7,681 nt of DNA, taken from the NCBI GenBank assembly GCA_011525185.1, contig WTIQ01000474.1, positions 1-7,681 on the forward strand, in the 5' to 3' direction. Shown in pieces: positions 1 through 6,545 of this stretch. Both the position numbers and the translations under genes were made by a program. This stretch comes from Paracoccaceae bacterium. Its GTDB lineage: Bacteria; Pseudomonadota; Alphaproteobacteria; Rhodobacterales; Rhodobacteraceae. Position 1 is the first letter of the stretch. Every line of letters begins with the position of its first letter. Below the pieces are notes generated by a model that saw nothing but the letters and a program-made list of their open reading frames with translations, was not told the DNA's origin and made no database searches.

Positions 1-311
1 TACTGCGACCCACCTAAAAAATCGGAATAAAGTGTGGCTCTTGCGGTGCTAGGAATATGGTAAACGCTGTTTCTACGTCCTGAAATTCCACGGTACGAGG
101 TCGCCGGTGTCTTTTAGCTGATGGTCATGGGCTGGATTTGGTTGAGACTTGGGCACGTTGGATGGTCAATTTTATCTAAGGGCGTGCATTCTGACCAGAG
201 TTTTTCTCAAACTATTGCCAAGCAATCATCTGCTGTTAGTGCAAAGCAAACGCTTCGTTCCATGACGATTGGCGCAGTGTTTGGGAAAGTTATCCTCAAA
301 TTCGATAGAAA
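1..311. other. Intergenic stretch downstream of the sox operon, no recognisable gene
   Basis: I find no convincing gene here. The longest open frame (121-315, plus strand, 64 codons) has no good ribosome binding site, resembles no family I know and runs into the stop of the regulator on the other strand. Another plus-strand frame ends at about position 179 with a tail reading GLDLVETWARWMVNFI, but it is closed upstream by a stop near 81, leaving only about 33 codons. Short minus-strand frames are equally fragmentary. The stretch could be a decayed gene or plain spacer. I saw no strong GC-rich hairpin followed by a T-run that would serve as a terminator for the minus-strand operon; only 4-bp stems such as TTGC/GCAA around 216-226 are present. 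Confidence 0.5.
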
Positions 312-1304
312 TTAGGCTGCACATTTTCCTCTGTAGGCGCTTTTCCTGGCGATAGAAGGCTGCATGCCGAATTTTTGAGTGTACCATTTCGACAAAAGTG
401 TGACGTTTGAAAACCCACAGGCAATGGAGATTTCTGAAATAGGAAGATCTGTCTGTTTGAGCAATTGCTCTGCCTGTTCTAGGCGTAATGATCTATAGAC
501 CTGCAGCGGGGATTGGTTCAGTTTTTCGCCAAAGCTACGTTCAAGACGGCGTGGGGACACGCACATGATTTCAGCAATCTGTCCCACGGTCAATGTATCC
601 TCTAAGTGATCGAGCATAATATCCAGCGCCTCTCCGACCACGGGGTGCCCTTCGGCAAGGCGCTTAAAGTGGCAATGTTCACGGGAGCGCACATCAAGAT
701 TTTCATTTGAGAGCCCAAGTTGAGCGCGCAAGGCGTTGGCGATGAATTCTCCGTCCAATTCCCGTACAATATCAATCATCATCTCAATAGCCGCGGCAGG
801 GCTGATCGCACTGCTGAGAGAGGAACTATGATACCGCGTCTCTTCGACAAAATCGCTCACATAGCCATTTTCAAGGACAGCTTTGCGAAATTGGGAGTGG
901 ACCGCCACTTTCTGCGTTTTCAAGATACCTGCGTTAAGCGGCACAAAGACTGCCGAACCAATGGTGCAGACCCGTGCAGCGTTACGCAGACATTCACGCG
1001 CTGCCGTGCGTTCCGCCGCATCCAAGACCCAAGGCTCAAAAATGCCACCAGAAAGCACGAGCGTATGGGACGAAGAACATTTCATATCTTGGAATGTCGA
1101 ATGAGAGGCATCAGTATTTTGCCAGCTGTAGCAGTCGTAGCCCAAAAGAGCGTTAGCGGCACGCAAAACATCGATGCAGCTTTCTGCGGCATGGCGGGTT
1201 CGAGCGTTTTGGGAGAGGAACAGAAACTCGCGCGTCAGATTGTGCAGAGCGAGTGGTCCACTTCCTGCATACTTCGGGCTATTGATTTTACGGTTTAAAT
1301 ACAT
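312..1304 (-). CDS. GlxA-like AraC-family transcriptional regulator (divergent sensor domain)
   Basis: Predicted DNA-binding regulator of 330 residues with the GlxA/FtrA layout: an N-terminal DJ-1/PfpI-like domain (about 20-200) and a C-terminal AraC-type double helix-turn-helix (about 222-325). The first HTH is near 238-257 (LTVGQIAEIMCVSPRRLERSF) and the second near 287-308 (ISEISIACGFSNVTLLSKWY), followed by the usual KFGMQPS segment. The N-terminal domain is degenerate: the elbow that usually reads like G-V-C/S-T/A-G is replaced by TIGSAV (114-119), and the C-A-G-G-T-A motif typical of the family becomes SSAISPAAA. The start ATG is preceded by GAGG eight bases upstream (1313-1316). It lies 43 bp after soxG on the same strand, with no terminator seen, so it is probably the last gene of the sox operon and may control it. 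The ligand is unknown; N-methylated amino acids are a guess from context. Family assignment is solid for the HTH half and fair for the sensor half. Confidence 0.87.
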   Translation of the reverse strand: MYLNRKINSPKYAGSGPLALHNLTREFLFLSQNARTRHAAESCIDVLRAANALLGYDCYSWQNTDASHSTFQDMKCSSSHTLVLSGGIFEPWVLDAAERTAARECLRNAARVCTIGSAVFVPLNAGILKTQKVAVHSQFRKAVLENGYVSDFVEETRYHSSSLSSAISPAAAIEMMIDIVRELDGEFIANALRAQLGLSNENLDVRSREHCHFKRLAEGHPVVGEALDIMLDHLEDTLTVGQIAEIMCVSPRRLERSFGEKLNQSPLQVYRSLRLEQAEQLLKQTDLPISEISIACGFSNVTLLSKWYTQKFGMQPSIARKSAYRGKCAA

Positions 1305-1347
1305 GGTTTTTTCCTCGTTACCTTTTGGTCCCAGAGCCCCTCACTGA

Positions 1348-1920
1348 CTAGGTGGTTATATTTTCAATGGATGTTTCCAGAGCATGGAGAAATGAGCCCG
1401 CGGAAGAGCTTGCAGAAAACAAACGAAAATTTGTTTCGGTGATCCGCGTGATGATGACCCCTAGATGCTCCATTGACGTACGTGCCACGGCGCCGATGTC
1501 AAACGCGCTTATATCAAGATCTACTGGGCAAATCCGTTCAAGCGCAGTCAATGTCGCGGGTCCACCTATATCGAGAGCGACCCAAACATGGGTTTGGTCG
1601 GTCGTATAGGCGATACCAGCCAGTTTTTGCTCCAAGTCTTTGTTCATTTCAAAGCTATTGGCCACATCCTCTACGCAGAGCAAAAATTGATCTTGTGCCA
1701 TGCGCATCAAGGTGCCGCTCCCGTTGAGGCAGGGGCAGCTCGCGCCGACATTTGGCACATCACTGGCCTCCAAAGCTTGAACAACCGCAGTCCCATCCTG
1801 ACCATTGGGCAGAGCAAGCGAGATCAAGGCCATCGTATCAACTTCGTTGAGCGATACATGTTCAAACTGCTGCGCATATCCGCCAAGAAATGGCTCTAGT
1901 TGTAAGGTATATTCAACCAC
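1348..1920 (-). CDS. soxG: Sarcosine oxidase-type gamma subunit
   Basis: Small gamma subunit of the heterotetrameric sarcosine oxidase complex, 190 residues from the start chosen here. Gamma resembles the GcvT/folate-domain fold, packs against the alpha subunit and is not thought to be catalytic. Family-like segments are the C-terminal half VALDIGGPATLTALERICPV and DLDISAFDIGAVARTSMEHL (about 114-153) and the preceding QDQFLL region; ICPVDLD is the clearest gamma signature. I chose the GTG at 1920-1918 because GGAGGG sits seven bases upstream (1928-1933) and the gene then overlaps the soxA stop by only 8 bp. The upstream ATG at 1977 would add 19 residues (209 in total) encoded wholly within soxA, and it lacks the family look. 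The gene is last of the four enzyme genes and precedes the co-directional regulator. Subunit identity rests on position in the B-D-A-G order as well as sequence. Confidence 0.9.
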   Translation of the reverse strand: MVEYTLQLEPFLGGYAQQFEHVSLNEVDTMALISLALPNGQDGTAVVQALEASDVPNVGASCPCLNGSGTLMRMAQDQFLLCVEDVANSFEMNKDLEQKLAGIAYTTDQTHVWVALDIGGPATLTALERICPVDLDISAFDIGAVARTSMEHLGVIITRITETNFRLFSASSSAGSFLHALETSIENITT

Positions 1921-4867
1921 GTTGAAGCCCTCCCTCTGGATCGTAGAAATGGGGGGAAACGATTTCAGCTTCCACATTGACGCCGCGCGCAGGGTTCACC
2001 ACCTTCACGATCTCACCCATTCGACTCTGACCATTTTTGATGAACCCCAAGCCAATGGAATGACCAAGCGAAGGAGAGTAGGCCACTGATGACATCCAAC
2101 CTTGATCATTTGCCATGTTTTCGCGCTCACCCTTTGTGATGAAGTGAGAGCCTGCCAGCAACGCGTCCTGCGTATTGACAGGCTTAAATCCGACGAGCCT
2201 TATGTCGTCCTCAGGGTTCATTTCAGGTCGTTGAGAGAGAGTTTTTCCAATGCAGTCTTTTTTCGCACTTACAAAGCCACCAAGGCCCAAGTTTGCGGCA
2301 GTCGTTTGACCATTAAGCTCGTTGCCAGCCGCATGTCCTTTTTCAATGCGCATGACGCCCAAGGCTTCAGTGCCGTAGGGGATGGCGCCAAATTCTTCTC
2401 CCGCTTGCATGAGAACGCCCATCATTGCATTGCCATACTTCGACGGCACCGCGATTTGATAGGCAAGCTCACCCGAAAACGAGATGCGAAACAATCGCGC
2501 TGGTGTGCCGCCGCAAACCGTCAATTCGGCACAAGCCATAAACGGAAAGGCCTCAGAGGAGAGATCAAACGGAGCATCCACCACTTTTTGCAGTAAAGCC
2601 CGCGAATTTGGGCCGGCTACGGCAAACTGCGCCCAGCCATCGGTTGTTGAAATCAGATGCACGTCGAGATCAGGCCAGAGACATTGACGGGCAAACTCAA
2701 GCCGGCGAAACACAAGGACCGCGTTGGCGGTAGTTGTGGTCATCACAAAGTGGTTCTCGCCAAGCCGCGCCGTTGTTCCATCATCATAGGCAATCCCGTC
2801 TTCGCGCAGCATAAGGCCGTATCGTGTTTTCCCGACAGGCAGTTTCAAAAATGCGTTGGTATAGACGTGGTTCAGAAACTCAGCGGCGTCCTTTCCCTGA
2901 ATATCGATTTTGCCCAGCGTGGTCACATCGCAGATCCCGACCGAAGCACGTGTCATTTGGACTTCGCGGTCTACACTGTCGCGCCAGCCTTTTTCACCCT
3001 TGCGGGCAAACCATTGCGCCCGCAGCCAATTGCCTGTTTCAACAAAGGTAGCGCCATTGGCCTCGGCCCATTTATGGCTAGGTGTAAGGCGATAGGGGCG
3101 GAAATCTTTGCCGCGCGCACGGCCTGCAAGGGCACCGATAGGAACAGGTGTGTAGGGCGGACGAAAGATCGTCGTGCCCGTTTCAGGGATCGTTTTACCC
3201 GAACATTCCGCCAAAATCGCAAGGCCTGCAATATTAGAGGTTTTGCCTTGATCGGTCGCCATGCCAAGTGTGGAATAGCGCTTGAGGTGCTCAACAGAGC
3301 GAAAACCCTCCTGATACGACAATTTTATGTCTTTTGTTGTGACATCGTTCTGGAGATCGACCCACGCGCGTTTGCCAGTTGTTTTAACATGCCAAAAACT
3401 CGTCGCGCTATGGGCTTCATCCTCTGCCTCAAAGGACTCGCTCTTTTTCACTGCCATTCCCAAATCATTCAGGATCGTTTCGGCACTTTGCGCGGCGTCT
3501 TGCAATCCAGCTTTCAGGGTCAGAGTGCCGCTAGCAGCCCCTGCAACCTGCATTCCAGCTGGCAGCGTGCCGCCAGGAACGAAGGCAAGGATATCCTCTC
3601 TCCATTCTGGTTTACCCCTTTGATGGCAGGTTAAATGCACATTAGGGTTCCAGCCGCCTGCAACCGCAAGGCAGTCGGTTGCTATGGTCTTGCCATTGCT
3701 CAGTTTGATCGATTTTAGTCCCTTGCGTCCCGCCGTATCAACGATATGCGCGCCATGTATCGTCTCAACCCCATTGAGTGACACGGGGGCAGGGGCGTTT
3801 CGCACATCAATGACGGCAACGACCTCTACGCCCTGTTTTTGCAAATCAGATGCCGTTCGCCATCCGTCGTCATTATTTGTGAATACGCTCACTTTATGAC
3901 CTGGGGCGACCGCATATCGATTGACATAGCTGCGCACCGCACCAGCCAACATGACGCCAGGGCGGTCGTTATTTGGAAATGCAATTGGACGCTCCGTTGC
4001 CCCTGCTGTCAGCAACGAGCGTTTGGAATAAATACGCCACAGGATTTGACGCGGCTTGCCATTTGATTGTGCAAGGTGATCTGTCTTTCGCTCCAGAGCG
4101 CCAAAGACGCCATGATCATAGGCACCGTAGACCGTTGTCCGGCTCATCAGCCGGACATTGTCCATAGCTGCCAGCTCCGCCACAGCGTTTTGGGCCCAAA
4201 GATGCCCCTCCATACCGTTGATCCCATAGGTTTCCGCGTTGAGGCGTCCGCCCATGACGAAATCTTCGTCTGCGATAATGACCCGAGCGCCACTTCGCCC
4301 CGCGGTAAGGGCTGCGGCAAGGCCCGCTGGACCTGCTCCGATGATCAAGAGATCGCAATGCAGGAAACCTTTGTCATAGGTGTCGGGGTCGTCCTTCATG
4401 GACAATTGCCCAAGACCCGCCGAGCGACGAATCAAAGGCTCATAGACTTTTTCCCAAAAGGCTTTGGGCCACATAAAGGTTTTGTAATAGAACCCTGCAC
4501 TCAAAAAGGGTGCCGCGAGATCGGTCACAGACATCAAATCAAATTCAAGCGAGCCTATATGGTTCTGGCTGCTTGCCCATAATCCGTCAAAGAGTTCTGC
4601 GACTGTTGCTCTTGTATTGGGCTCTTGGTGAGCACCTGAGCGAAGCTGAACCAAGGCGTTTGGTTCCTCTGGTCCCGCGGAAAAGATACCGCGTGGGCGG
4701 TGATATTTAAAACTGCGACCAACAAACCCTTTGCCATTTGCCAAAAGGGCAGAGGCGAGCGTGTCCCCCTCATAGCCTTTAAAGCCCGTACCGTTGAATT
4801 TAAAGGACAGGCGTTTATCACGATTGATCAGGCCGCCATGTGCGAGACGATTGCTTTGTTCTGTCAT
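1913..4867 (-). CDS. soxA: Sarcosine oxidase-type alpha subunit
   Basis: Large alpha subunit, 984 residues, the usual length for SoxA (about 960-1000). In the known enzyme it binds NAD+ and tetrahydrofolate and receives the one-carbon unit released by demethylation on the beta subunit, giving 5,10-methylene-THF. Domains in order: an N-terminal ferredoxin-like fold (about 15-100) lacking cluster cysteines, with the conserved GRSFKYHRPRGIFSAG (50-65); a dinucleotide-binding Rossmann domain with IIGAGPAG (175-182) and a second nucleotide-disulfide oxidoreductase half including AVAGGWNPN (401-409); the SoxA A3 region (about 500-590); a GcvT-type folate domain (about 595-880) beginning after YRLTPSHKW, with FAVAGPNSR (748-756) and SGELAYQIAVP (798-808); and a GcvT C-terminal barrel (about 885-980). 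The start ATG shares 4 bp (ATGA) with the soxD stop and has GAGGG eight bases upstream (4876-4880). Its frame is intact throughout. Cytoplasmic; no signal peptide seen. The true substrate may differ from sarcosine, since soxD and soxB show altered residues. Confidence 0.96.
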   Translation of the reverse strand: MTEQSNRLAHGGLINRDKRLSFKFNGTGFKGYEGDTLASALLANGKGFVGRSFKYHRPRGIFSAGPEEPNALVQLRSGAHQEPNTRATVAELFDGLWASSQNHIGSLEFDLMSVTDLAAPFLSAGFYYKTFMWPKAFWEKVYEPLIRRSAGLGQLSMKDDPDTYDKGFLHCDLLIIGAGPAGLAAALTAGRSGARVIIADEDFVMGGRLNAETYGINGMEGHLWAQNAVAELAAMDNVRLMSRTTVYGAYDHGVFGALERKTDHLAQSNGKPRQILWRIYSKRSLLTAGATERPIAFPNNDRPGVMLAGAVRSYVNRYAVAPGHKVSVFTNNDDGWRTASDLQKQGVEVVAVIDVRNAPAPVSLNGVETIHGAHIVDTAGRKGLKSIKLSNGKTIATDCLAVAGGWNPNVHLTCHQRGKPEWREDILAFVPGGTLPAGMQVAGAASGTLTLKAGLQDAAQSAETILNDLGMAVKKSESFEAEDEAHSATSFWHVKTTGKRAWVDLQNDVTTKDIKLSYQEGFRSVEHLKRYSTLGMATDQGKTSNIAGLAILAECSGKTIPETGTTIFRPPYTPVPIGALAGRARGKDFRPYRLTPSHKWAEANGATFVETGNWLRAQWFARKGEKGWRDSVDREVQMTRASVGICDVTTLGKIDIQGKDAAEFLNHVYTNAFLKLPVGKTRYGLMLREDGIAYDDGTTARLGENHFVMTTTTANAVLVFRRLEFARQCLWPDLDVHLISTTDGWAQFAVAGPNSRALLQKVVDAPFDLSSEAFPFMACAELTVCGGTPARLFRISFSGELAYQIAVPSKYGNAMMGVLMQAGEEFGAIPYGTEALGVMRIEKGHAAGNELNGQTTAANLGLGGFVSAKKDCIGKTLSQRPEMNPEDDIRLVGFKPVNTQDALLAGSHFITKGERENMANDQGWMSSVAYSPSLGHSIGLGFIKNGQSRMGEIVKVVNPARGVNVEAEIVSPHFYDPEGGLQRG
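1928..1933 (-). promoter_or_regulatory. Ribosome binding site that decides the soxG start
   Basis: On the minus strand this reads GGAGGG, followed by a seven-base spacer and then GTG at 1920-1918. It lies within the last codons of soxA. No comparable site was found for the upstream ATG at 1977, so this supports the GTG start and suggests translational coupling between soxA and soxG. Confidence 0.7.
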
Positions 4868-5151
4868 CTGCTGCGCCCTCGCGATTTTGCGATCTCGCGC
4901 GCGATCTCGACCTTGGTGATTTCATGGGTCACGGTGTTACGGGTCACAACAAGCCAAGAGCGATCCCCTTGTTCGTGATACCACAGCTCTTGATGTTCGC
5001 CTGCTGGGTTGTCGCGCAAATATCCGTATTCGTAAAAAGCTTCAGCAGCGTCATCTGCATTGGGGTCAGGGCGATCAATCAGTGACGCATCTCCAAGATA
5101 CACGAATTCTGCTGCATCACGGGGCCCAAGAAGTGGATGATTGATGATCAT
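4864..5151 (-). CDS. soxD: Sarcosine oxidase-type delta subunit lacking most zinc ligands
   Basis: Delta subunit, 95 residues, of the heterotetrameric sarcosine oxidase complex. Canonical SoxD begins with a C-P-x-C-G knuckle and has a later H-x-x-x-C, together binding one zinc. Here the N-terminus reads MIINHPLLGPRD, so the first cysteine is His5 and the second is Leu8. The later site reads H-E-Q-G-D-R (59-64), keeping His59 but replacing the last cysteine with Asp63. There is no cysteine anywhere in the protein. The rest is recognisably SoxD: FVYLGDASLIDRP (16-28), YLRDNPAGEHQELWYH (44-59) and SWLVVTRNTVTHEI (65-78). GAGGTGG lies just upstream of the ATG (5156-5162). It follows soxB by 60 bp and its TGA overlaps the soxA ATG. 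Identity is firm from sequence plus gene order. The consequence of losing the zinc site is unknown; the subunit may be stabilised without metal. Confidence 0.93.
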   Translation of the reverse strand: MIINHPLLGPRDAAEFVYLGDASLIDRPDPNADDAAEAFYEYGYLRDNPAGEHQELWYHEQGDRSWLVVTRNTVTHEITKVEIAREIAKSRGRSR

Positions 5152-5211
5152 ATGTCCACCTCTACATTGTTGAGTTCAGATTTAGTCATTTTATACCGCA
5201 TGTCTGTCATA

Positions 5212-6465
5212 TCAGTGCAAATTCGGTTGATTGCCTTGGCCCTTCTCATCGATCAGGTGCCCGCGTTTAAACCGGTCGAGACGCATTTCCGTTGCCACGG
5301 GATGTGGTTCGTCTTTGGCGAGCAAATGCGCATAGCAATATCCGCTTGCTGGCGTTGCCTTAAAGCCGCCATAGCACCAGCCACCATTGAAATAGAGCCC
5401 TTCGATATGGGTTTTGTCGATAAAGGGCGACCCATCCATGGACATATCCATAATGCCCCCCCAACTGCGTAAAAGACGGGCACGCCCAATCATTGGCATG
5501 ATCGCCATACCGCCTTCGGCGACGTCTTCCACGACAGGCAGGTTGCCCCTTTGGGCATAGCTATTATAGCCATCAATGTCGCCGCCGAACACAAGCCCAC
5601 CCTTATCGGATTGACTGACATAAAAATGGCCTGCCCCAAAGGTAATAACGCCCGGGAGAGTAGGCTTTAGTCCCTCTGACACGAAAGCCTGGAGGACGTG
5701 GCTTTCGATGGGCAGGCGCATACCAGCTTTTGCCATCACATGGCCAGAAGACCCCGCGACGCAAACCGCTATTTTATTTCCAGATATGGCACCCTTTGTG
5801 GTTTCGACGCCTGTGCAAACGCCATTTTCGATTTGAAAACCTGTGACTTCGCAGTTTTGAATGATATCAACACCATTTTGGTCCGCGCCACGTGCATAGC
5901 CCCATGCGACCGCATCATGGCGTACCGTGCCGCCGCGACGCTGATACAAGCCCCCTTTGATGGGGAAGCGTGCATTATCAAAATCAAGAAAGGGTAACTC
6001 GCGTCGCAATTGCGCCTCATCTGCAAGCTCTGCATCGGCACCTGCGAGAATCATCGCATTGGCGCGCCGCACAAAGGCATCGCGTTGAGGGTCCGAATGA
6101 AACAAATTCAAAATAGAACGCTGACTGACCATAGCGTTGTAGTTGAAATCTTGCTCTAGGCCTTCCCATAGCTTTAGCGAAAACTCATAAAAGGGCTCAT
6201 TGCCTGGGAGCATGTAATTTGATCGGATGATGGTTGTGTTGCGCCCAATGTTTCCAGATCCAAGCCACCCCTTTTCGAGCACCGCTACATTTCTCACGCC
6301 GAAAACTTTGGACAAATAGTACGCCGTCGAGAGACCATGCCCTCCACCTCCGATGATAATGACATCGTAGTGAGATTTTGGTTCAGGCTCACGCCAAGCT
6401 GGTTTCCATCCCTTGTTTCCTGTCAAACCTTCCAGAAAAACCTTAATTCCCGAGTAGCGACTCAT
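5212..6465 (-). CDS. soxB: Sarcosine oxidase-type beta subunit (FAD/FMN amine oxidase)
   Basis: Catalytic beta subunit, 417 residues, normal for SoxB. The family oxidises the N-methyl amino acid at a noncovalent FAD and passes electrons to a covalent FMN and then to oxygen, giving hydrogen peroxide. Visible motifs: N-terminal MSRYSG; FAD-binding VIIIGGGGHGLSTAYYLSK (35-53); GNIGRNTTIIRSNY (71-84); RRGGTVRHDAVAWGYAR (176-192), in which His183 matches the histidine that carries covalent FMN; ESHVLQAFVSE (254-264); and GGFKATP (366-372), in which Lys369 matches the conserved active-site lysine. Just before this the protein has W-C-Y (363-365), where canonical SoxB has W-G-T, placing a tyrosine at the position of Thr354 in the corynebacterial enzyme. 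AAAGGA lies five bases upstream of the ATG (6471-6476). First gene of the operon; divergent from a GlxA regulator. Fold and cofactor class are confident; sarcosine as the substrate is not. Confidence 0.95.
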   Translation of the reverse strand: MSRYSGIKVFLEGLTGNKGWKPAWREPEPKSHYDVIIIGGGGHGLSTAYYLSKVFGVRNVAVLEKGWLGSGNIGRNTTIIRSNYMLPGNEPFYEFSLKLWEGLEQDFNYNAMVSQRSILNLFHSDPQRDAFVRRANAMILAGADAELADEAQLRRELPFLDFDNARFPIKGGLYQRRGGTVRHDAVAWGYARGADQNGVDIIQNCEVTGFQIENGVCTGVETTKGAISGNKIAVCVAGSSGHVMAKAGMRLPIESHVLQAFVSEGLKPTLPGVITFGAGHFYVSQSDKGGLVFGGDIDGYNSYAQRGNLPVVEDVAEGGMAIMPMIGRARLLRSWGGIMDMSMDGSPFIDKTHIEGLYFNGGWCYGGFKATPASGYCYAHLLAKDEPHPVATEMRLDRFKRGHLIDEKGQGNQPNLH

Positions 6466-6507
6466 CTTCGTCCTTTCAATGATGGCCTATAATCTCTCGT
6501 ATTTCTG

Positions 6508-6530
6508 GTCTAGACTTTCCTAAAATAGAC
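6508..6530. repeat. Short palindrome and repeated TAGAC half-sites, possible operator
   Basis: GTCTAGAC at 6508-6515 is a perfect 8-bp palindrome. Its right half, TAGAC, recurs at 6526-6530 in the same orientation, 15 bp further on. The palindrome overlaps the candidate -35 of the regulator. AraC-family proteins often bind paired half-sites, so this is a reasonable operator candidate, but such short matches can arise by chance. Confidence 0.25.
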
Positions 6531-6539
6531 ATTTATATT
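6511..6539 (+). promoter_or_regulatory. Candidate sigma-70 promoter of the divergent GlxA regulator
   Basis: TAGACT (6511-6516) as -35 and TATATT (6534-6539) as -10 are separated by 17 bp. The ATG of the regulator begins seven bases after the -10, exactly where transcription would start, and no Shine-Dalgarno sequence precedes it. A leaderless transcript is therefore plausible. The match to consensus is moderate (four of six at -35, five of six at -10). Confidence 0.4.
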
Positions 6540-6545
6540 CACAAA

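Larger units (their letters stand above)
6466..6545. promoter_or_regulatory. Divergent control region between soxB and the GlxA regulator
   Basis: The 80 bp between the two divergent starts must hold the promoters of both units. For soxB I see only weak sigma-70 matches on the minus strand (for example GATTAT as a -10 with no good -35), as expected of an activator-dependent promoter. On the plus strand a perfect TATAAT lies at 6488-6493 but has no acceptable -35. The palindrome GTCTAGAC (6508-6515) and a second TAGAC (6526-6530) fall mid-region and are candidate regulator contacts. Confidence 0.6.

Noticed and set aside
216..226. Small inverted repeat TTGC/GCAA as an operon terminator
   Set aside because: A 4-bp stem without a following T-run on the relevant strand is too weak to call a terminator.
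121..315. 64-codon open frame in the leading gap
   Set aside because: No good ribosome binding site, no similarity recognised, and it overlaps the regulator stop by a few bases in a convergent arrangement.
720..1298. 192-codon open frame on the plus strand opposite the GlxA-like regulator
   Set aside because: It is antisense to a gene with clear HTH motifs and its translation resembles no family; treated as a shadow.
2657..3634. 325-codon open frame on the plus strand opposite soxA
   Set aside because: It lies wholly antisense to a well-conserved SoxA region, has no recognisable domain and has a composition typical of a complementary-strand shadow.
4864..5151. Reading the cysteine-free delta subunit as a pseudogene
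   Set aside because: The frame is full length, all other SoxD motifs are kept, the start has a good ribosome binding site and the ATGA coupling to soxA is intact.
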